Shown: positions 19,885 to 29,700 of the stretch, in pieces | How the letters are laid out: every line of letters begins with the position of its first letter | Position numbering within the stretch: the stretch's first letter is position 1 | NCBI GenBank assembly: GCA_002706765.1 | Contig: PAJV01000077.1 | Span: 1-64,000 of the forward strand | DNA from: Gimesia sp. | Lineage (GTDB): Bacteria; Planctomycetota; Planctomycetia; Planctomycetales; Planctomycetaceae | Length of the DNA stretch: 64,000 bases | Direction of reading: 5' to 3' | Position numbers and translations under genes: made by a program | The notes under the pieces: generated by a model | What the model was told of the DNA's origin: nothing | Databases searched by the model: none | Seen by the model: the letters and a program-made list of their open reading frames with translations, nothing else

Positions 19885-19902
19885 CCGGGCCCGCGGGCCC
19901 GG
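19885..19902. repeat. Perfect 18-bp GC palindrome
   Basis: CCGGGCCCGCGGGCCCGG is its own reverse complement. It lies 30 bases past the stop of the reverse-strand gene ending at 19933, at the end of the repeat zone. No T-run follows directly on either strand, so it is not a standard terminator. It could be a protein-binding site or cruciform. Confidence 0.7.
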
Positions 19903-19932
19903 ATTTCTGTCAGACTGGGTTTGTGTTTTTTA

Positions 19933-20472
19933 CTATTCGAGATCACCCGGAGGATAGCCGAGTTCGATCGGAACAGCGGGATGGCTGCCAAAGATTAATT
20001 GTAACCGTTGCCAGATCGTGAGCTTTTTCTTCCAGGCTGCGACTGCTGCCCTCAGCTTTTCCAGGGAGGGATGTGTTTCGTCCCTCAATTCAAACAACAG
20101 GCTGCTGACTCCCGGTAGATTTTTATTCATGAATAAAGCGACGCCGAAATTAACCCTGTAGATAACCGGGGCGTCAGCTCTCAGGTAAATCGCTTTATTC
20201 AGCAGGAAACTGCGATAAATATCAATCGCCACCTGTGCGTTTCCCAGTCGAAGTTGACAGACCGCGGTCGCATTTTTGATTCCGGGTGATTTGATTTTCG
20301 ATTTCGTTATCAGTTCCAGCGCTTTCGCAGGCGCGTCAGCCTGCAGCAGTCGATTTACATTTTTGAGCAGCTCCTCGAGTGCGGGATCTCTCACAGAATT
20401 GTCAATTGTTCCGTTCTGTTGCGGAAGAGTTTTTGGTTTGTTACTGACGTTCGATATGATTTTACGTTGCAT
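19933..20472 (-). CDS. Small TPR-like protein of unknown function
   Basis: A 179-residue protein from the ATG at 20472 (AGGA about 9 bases upstream). An upstream in-frame ATG at 20571 has weaker support. Residues about 30-130 form paired helices of tetratricopeptide type (ALEELLKNVNRLLQADAPAK, then GNAQVAIDIYRSFLLN), including a basic block that suggests a two- or three-repeat solenoid. The C-terminus has a distinctive WQRLQLIFGSHPAVPIELGY tail. There is no signal peptide, membrane helix or catalytic motif. A scaffold or chaperone-like role is possible but unproven. It stands alone between repeat blocks. Confidence 0.7.
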   Translation of the reverse strand: MQRKIISNVSNKPKTLPQQNGTIDNSVRDPALEELLKNVNRLLQADAPAKALELITKSKIKSPGIKNATAVCQLRLGNAQVAIDIYRSFLLNKAIYLRADAPVIYRVNFGVALFMNKNLPGVSSLLFELRDETHPSLEKLRAAVAAWKKKLTIWQRLQLIFGSHPAVPIELGYPPGDLE

Positions 20473-21185
20473 GATAGACGGTCCTGTGGATCTAAGGGAA
20501 AGACTTCTGGTGAAAGTGCTGCCGGGTTTCGGGTAGTCGATGTGCGCATCGAGATTGTCTGTCATCAGCATGACAGCATCATGAAATGCGTTGGCAGCAG
20601 AAAACGATGATCGGAACTTGAGACATCCGATCCAGGCTGACGACGGAGACCCCGAAAGCGCAGTGCCCGGGGCTCAATCCATCACGTCAGCCACGTACAG
20701 AAGAGGACCTGTAAAGAAATGCCGGAAAGCACGGAGGCATGAAAGGTGCCTGCCGCATATCGGCCTGAGATTCGACAAAAAGCTTTGTCATCGTGCGTGG
20801 GGAAAGCGCTGTCAAAACCAGAGTTGCGGAGACCGGTGCCAGTTAATCCGCCGCTTCCCTGTCGGATAGCGTTTTGAGAAGACCGGTCAGGCTGCGGGCA
20901 AAAGACATAAGTCTCTGAGCAGTCCGTGGTATTCCCGGCTGCGACGCTACGTGCATTCCAGGCATGTGGTAGATCACAGACTGCTGTGGCAGAGCGCTCT
21001 GCTACTCCAGGAGTGCAGGCGAGCAGACACACAATCGTCTGAAGTATTGTGAACACAACCGTTCCCTGTCGGTTTTTGATGAAACAGCGAGCCATTCAAT
21101 AGACTCTATAATAATAGTATATCCCTGCCTGTGAGATTTGAATAGAGAATATTAAACCGATTTTTCAAAATGGTTTTCTGATGAT
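20473..21185. other. Gene-poor stretch with a nested palindrome
   Basis: No protein gene could be supported on either strand. At 20635-20692 there is a nested inverted repeat: GGCTGACG (20635-20642) pairs with CGTCAGCC (20685-20692), and inside it CCCCG (20650-20654) pairs with CGGGG (20668-20672). This could be a structured RNA or a DNA site. The remainder to 21185 shows nothing recognisable. Confidence 0.4.
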
Positions 21186-21755
21186 AGAGAACGGTTCCAG
21201 CAAATGGTAACGGGGGCGAAGCTACCTGCAGGATTGGTCGTTTTGGGGGATCGCCGCGCGGGTACTGCGGGCGGATAGAGGGGACATTGCAACCTGATAG
21301 AGAGGTTTCCGGGTGCCACGGACCGGCTTGGCCGGCCGTGTTGAATGAGTAGGGGAAACTTTGGTTCCGGATGGTACGCGGCATCTGCGACCTCCTGCTC
21401 GCTGCGCTCGGCCCGGATTTTATCCGGGATCACCCTCTTTTTCTTTCGTGTGGGTTCTAGTTTTGTCGTGGTTGAGAATTCCGTTTGGAGTGTCTCAGCT
21501 GTTGCCATTGTGGGTGATGCCATGTTGATACTTGCCAGGCGGGTCGACACATGGGTCGACCCCTACGATGAACGGGTGGGCTTTGTTGTTCTGGATTGTG
21601 CGTTTGCTCTGGCAGTTTCCTGTTGTCTGCGACAACCCCGGATTGCATCCGGGGCTACCCGCTTCGGGAGGGTTCTCCGGGTTTGTACCTGCACTACCTG
21701 ACCGGCCCGGTGCCATCCGGATTCCTCTTAAGTCAATGGAATTTGCCCAACAGTA
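21186..21755. repeat. Hairpin-rich dispersed repeat, unit 4 (longest)
   Basis: It contains the 'CGGCTTGGCCGGCCGTGTTG' and 'CGACCTCCTGCTCGCTGCGC' modules and the hairpin CCCGGAT-TTT-ATCCGGG. Next come the core GGGTCGAC-ACATGG-GTCGACCC (21541-21562), CCCCGGAT-TGC-ATCCGGGG (21636-21654), and the CCCAACAGTATA tail. It is very similar to units 2-3 read together, so units 2+3 and 4+5 may be one tandem module in two states. Confidence 0.75.
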
Positions 21756-22115
21756 TAGGAAGTCCGGGTGCCATGGAACGGCTTGGCCGGCCGTGTTGAA
21801 TGAGTAGGGGATACTTTGGTTCCGGATGGTACGTGGCAGTTGCGACCTCCTGCTCGCTCCGCTCGGCCCGGATTTTATCCAGGCTCACCCTCTTTTTCTT
21901 TCGTGGTGTTTTGTGTTTTTCGTGGTAAATAATTCTGGATGGTATGTTTCATTCTGTTGCCATTGTGGGTGATTCCGGGTTGATACTTGCCAGGCGGGTC
22001 GACACATGGGTCGACCCCTACGATGAACGGGTGGGCTTTGTTGTTCTGGATTGTGCGTTTGCTCTGGCACTTTCCAGTTGTCTGCGACAACCCCGGATTG
22101 CATCCGGGGCTACCC
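21756..22115. repeat. Hairpin-rich dispersed repeat, unit 5
   Basis: It is nearly the same series of modules as unit 4, shorter at the right end. The core is at about 21997-22018 and CCCCGGAT-TGC-ATCCGGGG at 22091-22109, after which similarity stops at TACCCGTGATC. Confidence 0.75.
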
Positions 22116-22199
22116 GTGATCTGTTTTCAGTGGTTCGGGATCTTCATCTGCGGGGTGTGGAGCACTTCTTTTATAATGCTTTGTGAAACGTGTCAGGGA

Positions 22200-22470
22200 C
22201 GTTAGCACCAGCACTGTCGGGCAAGCCGATCAGTGGCACACGCTCGTCTGATATTGGAGGAAACATTGCACTAAAAATAGAGGTTTCCGGGTGGCATGGA
22301 TGGCTTGTCCGGTCGTGTCGAATGGGTATGGGAAGCTTGATTCTGGATTGATCGTGGGAACTGCGACCTCCTGCTCGCTGTGCTCGGCCCGAATTGCATT
22401 CGGGCTCACCCTGTTTATCTGAGTTGGGATGGTTACTCAAAGCACTGTCGGGCAAGCCGACAGATGGGAC
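22200..22470. repeat. Hairpin-rich dispersed repeat, divergent unit 6
   Basis: Two copies of AGCACTGTCGGGCAAGCCGA (about 22211 and 22441) bracket a decayed module with CGACCTCCTGCTCGCTGTGC and the hairpin CCCGAAT-TGC-ATTCGGG. In that hairpin both arms have changed together (GGAT to GAAT, ATCC to ATTC), so pairing is kept. Confidence 0.65.
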
Positions 22471-23136
22471 CCGGACGGGGGAGAGGACATTGAAAGTTTG
22501 TTGTTTTTGTGGGGTTCATTTTTGTGTTCGATCTGTGGTTTGTGGTCAGTGGTTTCGTTGCATGTTGGATTATTTTGTGGAAAGACATGAGGGCGTCAAG
22601 AGGATGAACAATATCATGTGGCGATACGGGTTGACGGAGAACCGACCTGCTGCGATGCCGGGGCGGTACCGGGGCGAAGCTTTGCGATGTGCGGCGACCC
22701 GCAGGGTACCATCACGAACGGGTGGTGTTTCAGGCAGTGCAAATCGGGAAAAAACAGGCTCATTTTTAGTGAAGAGTCAGAACAAGTGGCTTGTGTTTCG
22801 GTGCTCTGTAAACTGGTCACGCGCGCGACTCAGTTAGGTGCTTATTCTGGTTGGGAGCAGGTGGGAGTCAAGTCGAATTTTTTCAGTGGTTGAGTGGCTG
22901 TCTGCGAGAAGCAGGCAGGGATAGAGCTCATATTTTTAATTCAACATCCACGATCGAGAACAGAATATTTCATGAATCCATTCCTCTTCATTTTACTGCT
23001 GAGCAGAGTGAGGCGACGTTTGACTGGACCAGAGCTCCAGAAGAGGGACTCCGACAAATCACACGGGTCAGAACTGCACTTAACAATTCAGCATCAGTGT
23101 GTCCGATTACTGCAGCGGGATATTCTGAAAAACGGA
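22471..23136. other. Intergenic stretch, no supported gene
   Basis: Only short frames without ribosome sites or recognisable similarity occur here. The long forward frame 22894-23859 lies mostly opposite the signal-peptide gene on the reverse strand and is taken as its shadow. Confidence 0.45.
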
Positions 23137-23898
23137 TTAAGGAATTTTGAAGTCCCTGAACGGTTTGAGTGCGGTCTCCCGGGAAGTGGTGTAGACGACC
23201 ATGTCCTGGGAGGGAACCGTCGTTTTCCAGGACTCACCATCCTCATTGAAGAACTCGTGGAACACCAGTGTCGGCGATATGCTGTGTGTGACCAGCACAT
23301 GCAGCAGACGTTTCTCTGTGCCATCCATGAGCAGCGTGTTTTCATAGTCACGCGCCTCAAAACGGATCGTGTCGACCTTAGCAGACCGGGGATCAAATGT
23401 GGTGATCGTCCTGGTTTCGTTGGCTTTCAGCGGATGCTGCAACAGCATCCGATCGGCATAAGCGGGACCTTTGACATCAAGCGGGAAGTCTTGAGAGATT
23501 GTAGCTACCCGACCATTTGCTTCAGTCTTAATCTGCAATTGCCCATCGACAACACGGCCCTCTTTGCGAGTCGTGATCGAGGGTCGGTTCTGGACCTGGT
23601 AGCGAAAGAAAAGCACATCGCCGTCGATCGTTTCCTCAGTCTGAATCATAATTTTGGTATGAGTATCGGCGATGACGGAAGCATGCTGATTGACTACAAC
23701 CTGTCTGCCGTCCCGATCCACTGTGTTAACGGCGTTGTGAACATAGCCAATGTTCTTCCCTCCCACATACAGCATCCGCCATTGCTCTCGCGATTCGGAC
23801 AGCTGCGCGGGAGTCCGTTCCGTAGCCTGTTGGGAATAAGCGATAGAGGCGAAATGTGATACGGCCAATGTAGATATGAGCATCAGACAAAACTGCAT
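23137..23898 (-). CDS. Exported protein resembling the N-terminal domain of transglutaminase-like proteins
   Basis: A 253-residue protein. The start at 23898 has a strong site (GGGGAGG, 7 bases upstream). Residues 1-22 form a Sec signal peptide ending SIAYS-QQ. The mature part is a beta-rich domain with WRMLYVGGKNIGYVHNAVNT and DGDVLFFRYQVQNRPSI. Planctomycete exported proteins with a later transglutaminase domain often start this way, but no Cys-His-Asp transglutaminase core follows here, and the sequence beyond the stop does not continue it. It is either a stand-alone domain or a gene truncated at its 3' end close to the repeat-rich region. The function is not known. Confidence 0.7.
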   Translation of the reverse strand: MQFCLMLISTLAVSHFASIAYSQQATERTPAQLSESREQWRMLYVGGKNIGYVHNAVNTVDRDGRQVVVNQHASVIADTHTKIMIQTEETIDGDVLFFRYQVQNRPSITTRKEGRVVDGQLQIKTEANGRVATISQDFPLDVKGPAYADRMLLQHPLKANETRTITTFDPRSAKVDTIRFEARDYENTLLMDGTEKRLLHVLVTHSISPTLVFHEFFNEDGESWKTTVPSQDMVVYTTSRETALKPFRDFKIP

Positions 23899-24291
23899 GA
23901 CAACGCCTCCCCAAGGTTCATTTAAAGGTGATTCAGTGAGATTAGAAACGATATTCGCTGGCAGAGGGCAGTCTCATTACTCATCATCCGCGCGTCTGGT
24001 TACCAGATTGAGTTCTCTAATGTACAAGACAATATTGCCCAGCCTCATCATACACCCCATTCTTCGAGGCCGCAACTATCTTGGTACGATTATTCTTCCT
24101 GTCCGGTTTAAGGCAGCGGTGCCGCTTTTACGACATTCCAGTGACATTTTCGGGTCAGGGAAGAGTCAAACCCTGTCGGGAAAGGGCAGCGATCCACGGG
24201 AAAAGAAACCCGCTGCTGCAACGCTGGCTGACATATTGAGTAGACTGTGTCCAGCTTCATCGTCGATGCGAGGAACTGATGCAGGAGTTTT
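23899..24291. other. Intergenic stretch, no gene seen
   Basis: This is the upstream region of the exported-protein gene and the downstream region of the GGDEF/HD-GYP gene. It includes a short match (about 24243-24262) to the start of the dispersed repeat at 16831. No clear terminator was found. Confidence 0.45.
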
Positions 24292-26718
24292 TCAAACCGA
24301 CTGAATTTCCGTCTTCAGAGTTACGTCAAACTGGCACAGCTCCAGTAGTCGGTTCGTCAGATCGATTGCTTCAACGATATCGGCTACCTGCGCTGCGTTC
24401 TGAAGCTGGCAGGCAGTATCAGCAATTTCCAGCAAGTCGCATTGTATGGCCGTCTCCTGAAGCTGAGCTGCGAGAATTTCCAGTTCAGCGAAATCGTTTT
24501 GATCGATCGCTTGAACCAGCCGCTCCATGTCTGCGATTAAGGGACTCGCGTCTTCTTCGGAAACGAGGAAATGATCTGTCGCGAGTTCCTCACTTTTCTC
24601 GGCGACCTCACTGATAAACTTCTCAACGAGATCGGGGTCGAACTGGGTTCCGGCGTTTTTCCGGAGCTCTGCAAAGGCTTCTTCCTGTGACATCCTTTTT
24701 CGGTAAACACGATCAGAGACCATCGCATCGTAGGCATCGGCAATACTCAGAATACGGGCTCCCAGGGGAATATCCTGACCCGTCGGCAAATTTTCGTGAC
24801 GACCTTCTCCTCGATAAAACGCATGGTGATTTTCGATGATTTCCAGAAGAGACTGATCGCTGAAAGTCGAACTGACAATCTCCACACCAATACGATCATG
24901 TCGGCTCATCACCTCCCACTCTTCCCCGGTGAGCGGTCCGGGTTTCAGCAGAATGGCGTCTGGCACGCCGATTTTTCCAATGTCATGCAATAACGCAGCG
25001 ATCTCCAGAACATACAATTCTGAAGGCGGCAACAGATCCTGCGCAGCGGCGAGACACAAATCGGCAACGCGCCTCGAATGTGCCGCGGTATTTTCATCGC
25101 GAAAAGCCAGGGCCGAGAGTAACGCCGTGACAGCGTAGAAAGGAATCTCCCACTCTTGATCTGACGCTGACTCATTGGACATGACATTTTCAGCAGGTAG
25201 TTCGTTCGCCGGTTCCCGCGCGATGGTTTCGGTGAAATCCATGTCCGCGGGAATCCTGTCCCAGCGGGCCACCTGGTTTCGTCCGCCACGCTTTGCTGCA
25301 TACAGACATTTATCCGCCTCGTCCAGCAGGTTCTGCGGGTTGGAAGCACCCAGACTGATGGCGGTTGCTCCAAAACTGGAGGTGACTTTGAGATCGGAAA
25401 ACTCCAGTCGCTCGACTGTCTGGCGATAGACTTCTGCAGTCTGTTCTGTTTCATCGATATCCTGATTCGGCAGTAGAATACAGAATTCCTCGCCTCCATA
25501 ACGGCATAGAACCCCCGTATCGCCGACCAGTTCCATCAGTGCAGAACCAATCCCTTTCAGGACAAGGTCGCCTGTGGAGTGGCCATGGTTATCATTGATC
25601 GATTTAAAGTGATCGATATCAAGCAGCACGCATCCCAGCGATGTCTCCATCTGTATTGCCTCTGCCCAGAGCGTCTCCATCTGCTCGTAAAACGACCTCC
25701 TGTTTAAACAGGAGGTCAGTGGATCGCGGGTGGCGAGGATCTGCAGTTCCTCGTTCTTTTTTTGGATCACCTCCCGAGATTCATGCAGGGCCGTGAGCAT
25801 CTCATGAAGTTCCGTTTTCTTTTTCTCCAGTTCCGTCACATCTTCAAAGCTGACCAGCACACCTCGCAGTTTGCTTTGATCATCATGAATAGGAGCACAA
25901 CTGACAACAAACGAGTCTGTCGCATCAGAGGGGCTTTGAATGGAGACCATGACTCCTTTCAGACTCGCACCTTCTTTTAACACTCGAGTCCAGGGCATCT
26001 CGTGGCGTGTTTCCTGATCAGAATGGATCATCCATGGGAGCTGTGAGACAGCCTGCCCCTGAATCTGTTCGGGCGTTATGTTTAACGCTTTCGCGATGGT
26101 CTTGTTTGCCAGTACGATCTGCTCCTGACTGTCGAGAATGAGCAGACCCCCGGCGAGTGTATCCAGGGCGTCCTGTACCCGGTTGGGAATCACTTGAGAA
26201 GGATTGAGATACTGAAAGCTTTTTCGCAGACAGAGATAGAATCCCACAAAACATCCCACGAACACGAACGCCATAAACTGAAACATCGGCATCCGCCAGA
26301 ACGAGGACAATGTGATGTTCTCTGCAGGACAGTAAAATTCCAGCTGTCCCCAGGGTTGATCCTGTTCCACCAGTTCGATTTTGATTTGGTTCAATACCCC
26401 GGCTTCAGTATTGTCTGAGATCTCATCCACATTGCCAATCTGCGCAAACAGCGTTCCCTCTTTTTTTCTTAGAATTGCGGCAGTGATATCGGGATTGTGT
26501 TCTACAACGGCATCAAGGTAGCTGTGTAATGACCGCGTATCCCCCTGTGTCAGAAAGAGGGAACTGCTGACTGCCACTGCTTCACATAAACGGGCACGAT
26601 CTTCCAAATGGGTCTGAGCCAGACCAGGTCCCAAATTCAAGCTGCGTGCAATCAACATCATACTGACTGTCAGAAAAGCGAGACCCGCCACCATACGAAT
26701 TGTCAGAGCAATACGCAT
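24292..26718 (-). CDS. Membrane GGDEF / HD-GYP-type c-di-GMP signalling protein with PAS and Hpt-like domains
   Basis: An 808-residue protein. Membrane helices at about 5-25 and 145-163 enclose a periplasmic sensor of about 115 residues. A PAS domain follows (about 178-298) with a short coiled coil, then GGDEF (about 330-485) with the active-site motif RYGGEEF intact (GGEEF at 408-412). No RxxD inhibitory site is visible before it. An HD domain of HD-GYP type follows (about 525-705): AAHSRRV, HDIGKIGVP (HD at 578-579) and SIADAYDAM are kept. The usual HHExxDGxGYP loop instead reads HHAFYRGEGRHENLP, losing the Glu, Asp and GYP. Residues about 725-800 look like a four-helix Hpt domain whose phospho-His is replaced by Gln. 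It probably makes c-di-GMP; phosphodiesterase activity is doubtful. Its ATG overlaps the upstream gene's stop (TAATG), so the two are co-translated. Confidence 0.9.
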   Translation of the reverse strand: MRIALTIRMVAGLAFLTVSMMLIARSLNLGPGLAQTHLEDRARLCEAVAVSSSLFLTQGDTRSLHSYLDAVVEHNPDITAAILRKKEGTLFAQIGNVDEISDNTEAGVLNQIKIELVEQDQPWGQLEFYCPAENITLSSFWRMPMFQFMAFVFVGCFVGFYLCLRKSFQYLNPSQVIPNRVQDALDTLAGGLLILDSQEQIVLANKTIAKALNITPEQIQGQAVSQLPWMIHSDQETRHEMPWTRVLKEGASLKGVMVSIQSPSDATDSFVVSCAPIHDDQSKLRGVLVSFEDVTELEKKKTELHEMLTALHESREVIQKKNEELQILATRDPLTSCLNRRSFYEQMETLWAEAIQMETSLGCVLLDIDHFKSINDNHGHSTGDLVLKGIGSALMELVGDTGVLCRYGGEEFCILLPNQDIDETEQTAEVYRQTVERLEFSDLKVTSSFGATAISLGASNPQNLLDEADKCLYAAKRGGRNQVARWDRIPADMDFTETIAREPANELPAENVMSNESASDQEWEIPFYAVTALLSALAFRDENTAAHSRRVADLCLAAAQDLLPPSELYVLEIAALLHDIGKIGVPDAILLKPGPLTGEEWEVMSRHDRIGVEIVSSTFSDQSLLEIIENHHAFYRGEGRHENLPTGQDIPLGARILSIADAYDAMVSDRVYRKRMSQEEAFAELRKNAGTQFDPDLVEKFISEVAEKSEELATDHFLVSEEDASPLIADMERLVQAIDQNDFAELEILAAQLQETAIQCDLLEIADTACQLQNAAQVADIVEAIDLTNRLLELCQFDVTLKTEIQSV

Positions 26719-29700
26719 TACACTATCTCACTTTCATCGTAAAGCCGGTTCTGACTGGTGCCCTTGAACTCCGCGTTCTCAATAATTCCCTGCAGTGTAT
26801 CACCCTCGTCATTATCACTCTCATCAAATTCATCCAGTATCGCAATGGGATCCATAAATCGCCAGGCTGGCAGACCGCTGGCGATACTTGCCATCAGGTA
26901 TCCCCCCTGCAAAGCCCAGATCAATAACCCGGATGAAACGCCGGTCACGACTACCGCAGCAGTCGTAATCAAGGTCTGATGTTGAACCGAGTCAAAATTC
27001 ATCTGTTGCTGGATCTCTTCCTGGATCTGTTCGTACTTCGTCCATAGAGATGCGGCGTTGACCGTTCCCACCTGATTCAACAACGGTTGATTTTCTCCTG
27101 ACTCCGGAATGCCGAGCCTCGTCGATATTGAAGTGAACTGCCCTGTTCCTCTTTCATAGCGAGTGTCCGCATCAAAACTGTCAGAGAGATTTTCGAACGC
27201 GAGATCATTCAAGTGATATTGAAATTGGCTGAACCCCGTATTTGCAACGATTGAAAACTCAGGATACCAACCATGGTCCAGTTGTGTATTCCTGGAAGAA
27301 GAGAGCATATCGGTCCCCGAAACGGGTGAGCCTATTTCAGGAAGATCTTGATTTTCAATATTCGTATCCGATTCATTCGACTCGTCTGCATCTCCTGAAT
27401 CATCAGGATGGCTTGGTTGACCGGGAACATCAGGTTCGTCGGTCAGTTGTGGATTAAACGGAATAATCTGATCGACTTGCTCGACGACTACCTGAATCAA
27501 CTGTGTGGCGATCCCACCAAAGCCGTCACTGACCTGGACAGCGACTTCGTATACATTGTCGATACTGGAATCCAGCAGCATTCCATATTCAGCACCTAAA
27601 ACCAGAGACAGCTCGCCTGTTTCCACATCGATCAGGAATTTCTCAGCGTCTATTCCACCAGTAATAGAGAAGCTGAGAAGCTGTAAAGAGAGTTCAACAT
27701 CAGTTGCTTCCACTTTTATCACAGAAGAAAGCTGGTTCGAGATATGAAGCACCGCATTTAAGCCCCCACCCCCCGATGTGATAACTGGAGCATCATTCAC
27801 CGGCGTCACATTGACCGTCATCGCACTGGAACTCGTTGAATCCACAGTTCCATCATGCACCACATACGAGAAACTGTCATAAGCTATTCCGTAAGCATCT
27901 GCGACCGGTATGAACCTCAACCTTCCGGCGTCAATGTCCGCTCGACTGATGATTTGATTCAAGGTCACATCCACTCCCGACAGTTGTAACGAACCCACCG
28001 TTTCCAGCGAACTGATCCGCACGCTTGCCAGCGAATCACCGTCAATATCGTTATAGTTGAAGTCAGACGCTGCAAAAGTGTATGGCGTGTCTTCATCAGT
28101 TGTAACAGTATTGCCAGTAGAAGTCGGCGCATCATTCACAGACGTCACATCAATCGTCATCGTACTGGCGGAAGACGTCTCCAGGATTCCATCGCTCACA
28201 ACAAACACGAAGCTGTCGTAAGCAGTCCCGTTCGCATTGGCAACGGGTGAGAATGTCAGGTTACCAGCGTCAATGTCCGCTCGACTGATGACTTGATTCA
28301 ACGTCACATCCACTCCCGACAGTTGTAACGAACCCACCGTTTCCAGCACACTGATCCGCACGCTTGCCAGCGAATCACCGTCAATATCGTTATAGTTGAA
28401 GTCAGACGCTGTAAAAGTGTAAGGCGTGTCTTCATCTGTTGAAACAGTGTTAGCCGAAGCCGTTGGGGCATCGTTCACCGACGTCACATCGACCGTCATC
28501 GTACTGGCGGAAGGTGATTCCAGGATCCCATCGCTCACCACAAATCCGAAGCTGTCGTAAGCAGTCCCGTTCGCATTGGCAACGGGTGAGAATGTCAAGT
28601 TACCAGCGTCAATGTCCGCTCGGCTGATCACTTGATTCAACGTCACATCGACGCCCGTCAGTTGTAATGCACCCACCGTTTCCAGAACACTGATTCGCAC
28701 GCTCGCCAGCGAATCACCGTCGATATCACTAAAGTTGAAATCAGACGCCGAGAATACATACGGTGTATCTTCATCTGTCGTCACGGTGTTTCCTGAGGCT
28801 ATCGGGGCATCATTCACAGACGTCACATCAATCGTCATCGTACTGGCGGAAGGTGATTCCAGGATCCCATCGCTCACCACAAATCCGAAGCTGTCGTAAG
28901 CAGTCCCGTTCGCATTCGTGACTGGTATAAAAGTCAGGTTACCAGCGTCAATGTCCGCTCGGCTGATGATTTGATTCAAGGTCACATCCACGCCCGACAG
29001 TTGTAACGAACCCACCGTTTCCAGCACACTGATCCGCACGCTTGCCAGCGAATCACCATCTATATCACTAAAGTTGAAATCAGACGCCGAGAATACATAC
29101 GGTGTATCTTCATCAGTCGTCACGGTGTTTCCTGAGGCTATCGGGGCATCATTCACAGACGTCACATCAATCGTCATCGTACTTGCGGAAGGTGATTCCA
29201 GGATCCCATCGCTCACCACAAATCCGAAGCTGTCGTAAGCAGTCCCGTTTGCATTCGTGACAGGTGAGAATGTCAGATTACCAGCGTCAATGTCAGCTCG
29301 ACTGATGATTTGATTCAAGGTCACATCCACGCCCGACAGTTGTAACGAACCCACCGTTTCCAGCACACTGATTCGCACGCTCGCCAGCGAATCTCCATCA
29401 ATGTCGCTATAGTTGAAATCAGCGGCTGTGAAGATATATGGTATATCCTCACTGATAAAAACAGTATTATCAACGGCAGCGGGTGGGGTATTTACTGGTC
29501 CGACATCAATGGTCATTGTGTTAGTGATGGCAGACTCGACTGTGCCATCATACACTACATATGCGAAGCTGTCGTAAGCTGTTCCGTTCTCATCAACTAC
29601 CGGAGTGAAAGTCAGATTACCGGCATCAATGTCAGCTCGGCTGACGACCTGATTCAACGTCACATCTACACCCGACAACTGTAACGCACCCACTGTTTCC

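Noticed and set aside
19290..22205. Repeated short ORFs such as 19290-19523 and 21532-21807 as a protein family
   Set aside because: All frames of the repeat give similar ORFs, there are no ribosome sites, and the hairpins rather than the reading frames are conserved.
17398..22470. CRISPR array
   Set aside because: The repeats are long, modular and of unequal spacing, with no unique spacers and no cas genes.
22894..23859. 321-codon forward ORF
   Set aside because: It is opposite a reverse-strand gene that has a signal peptide and a strong ribosome site; it is taken as a shadow.
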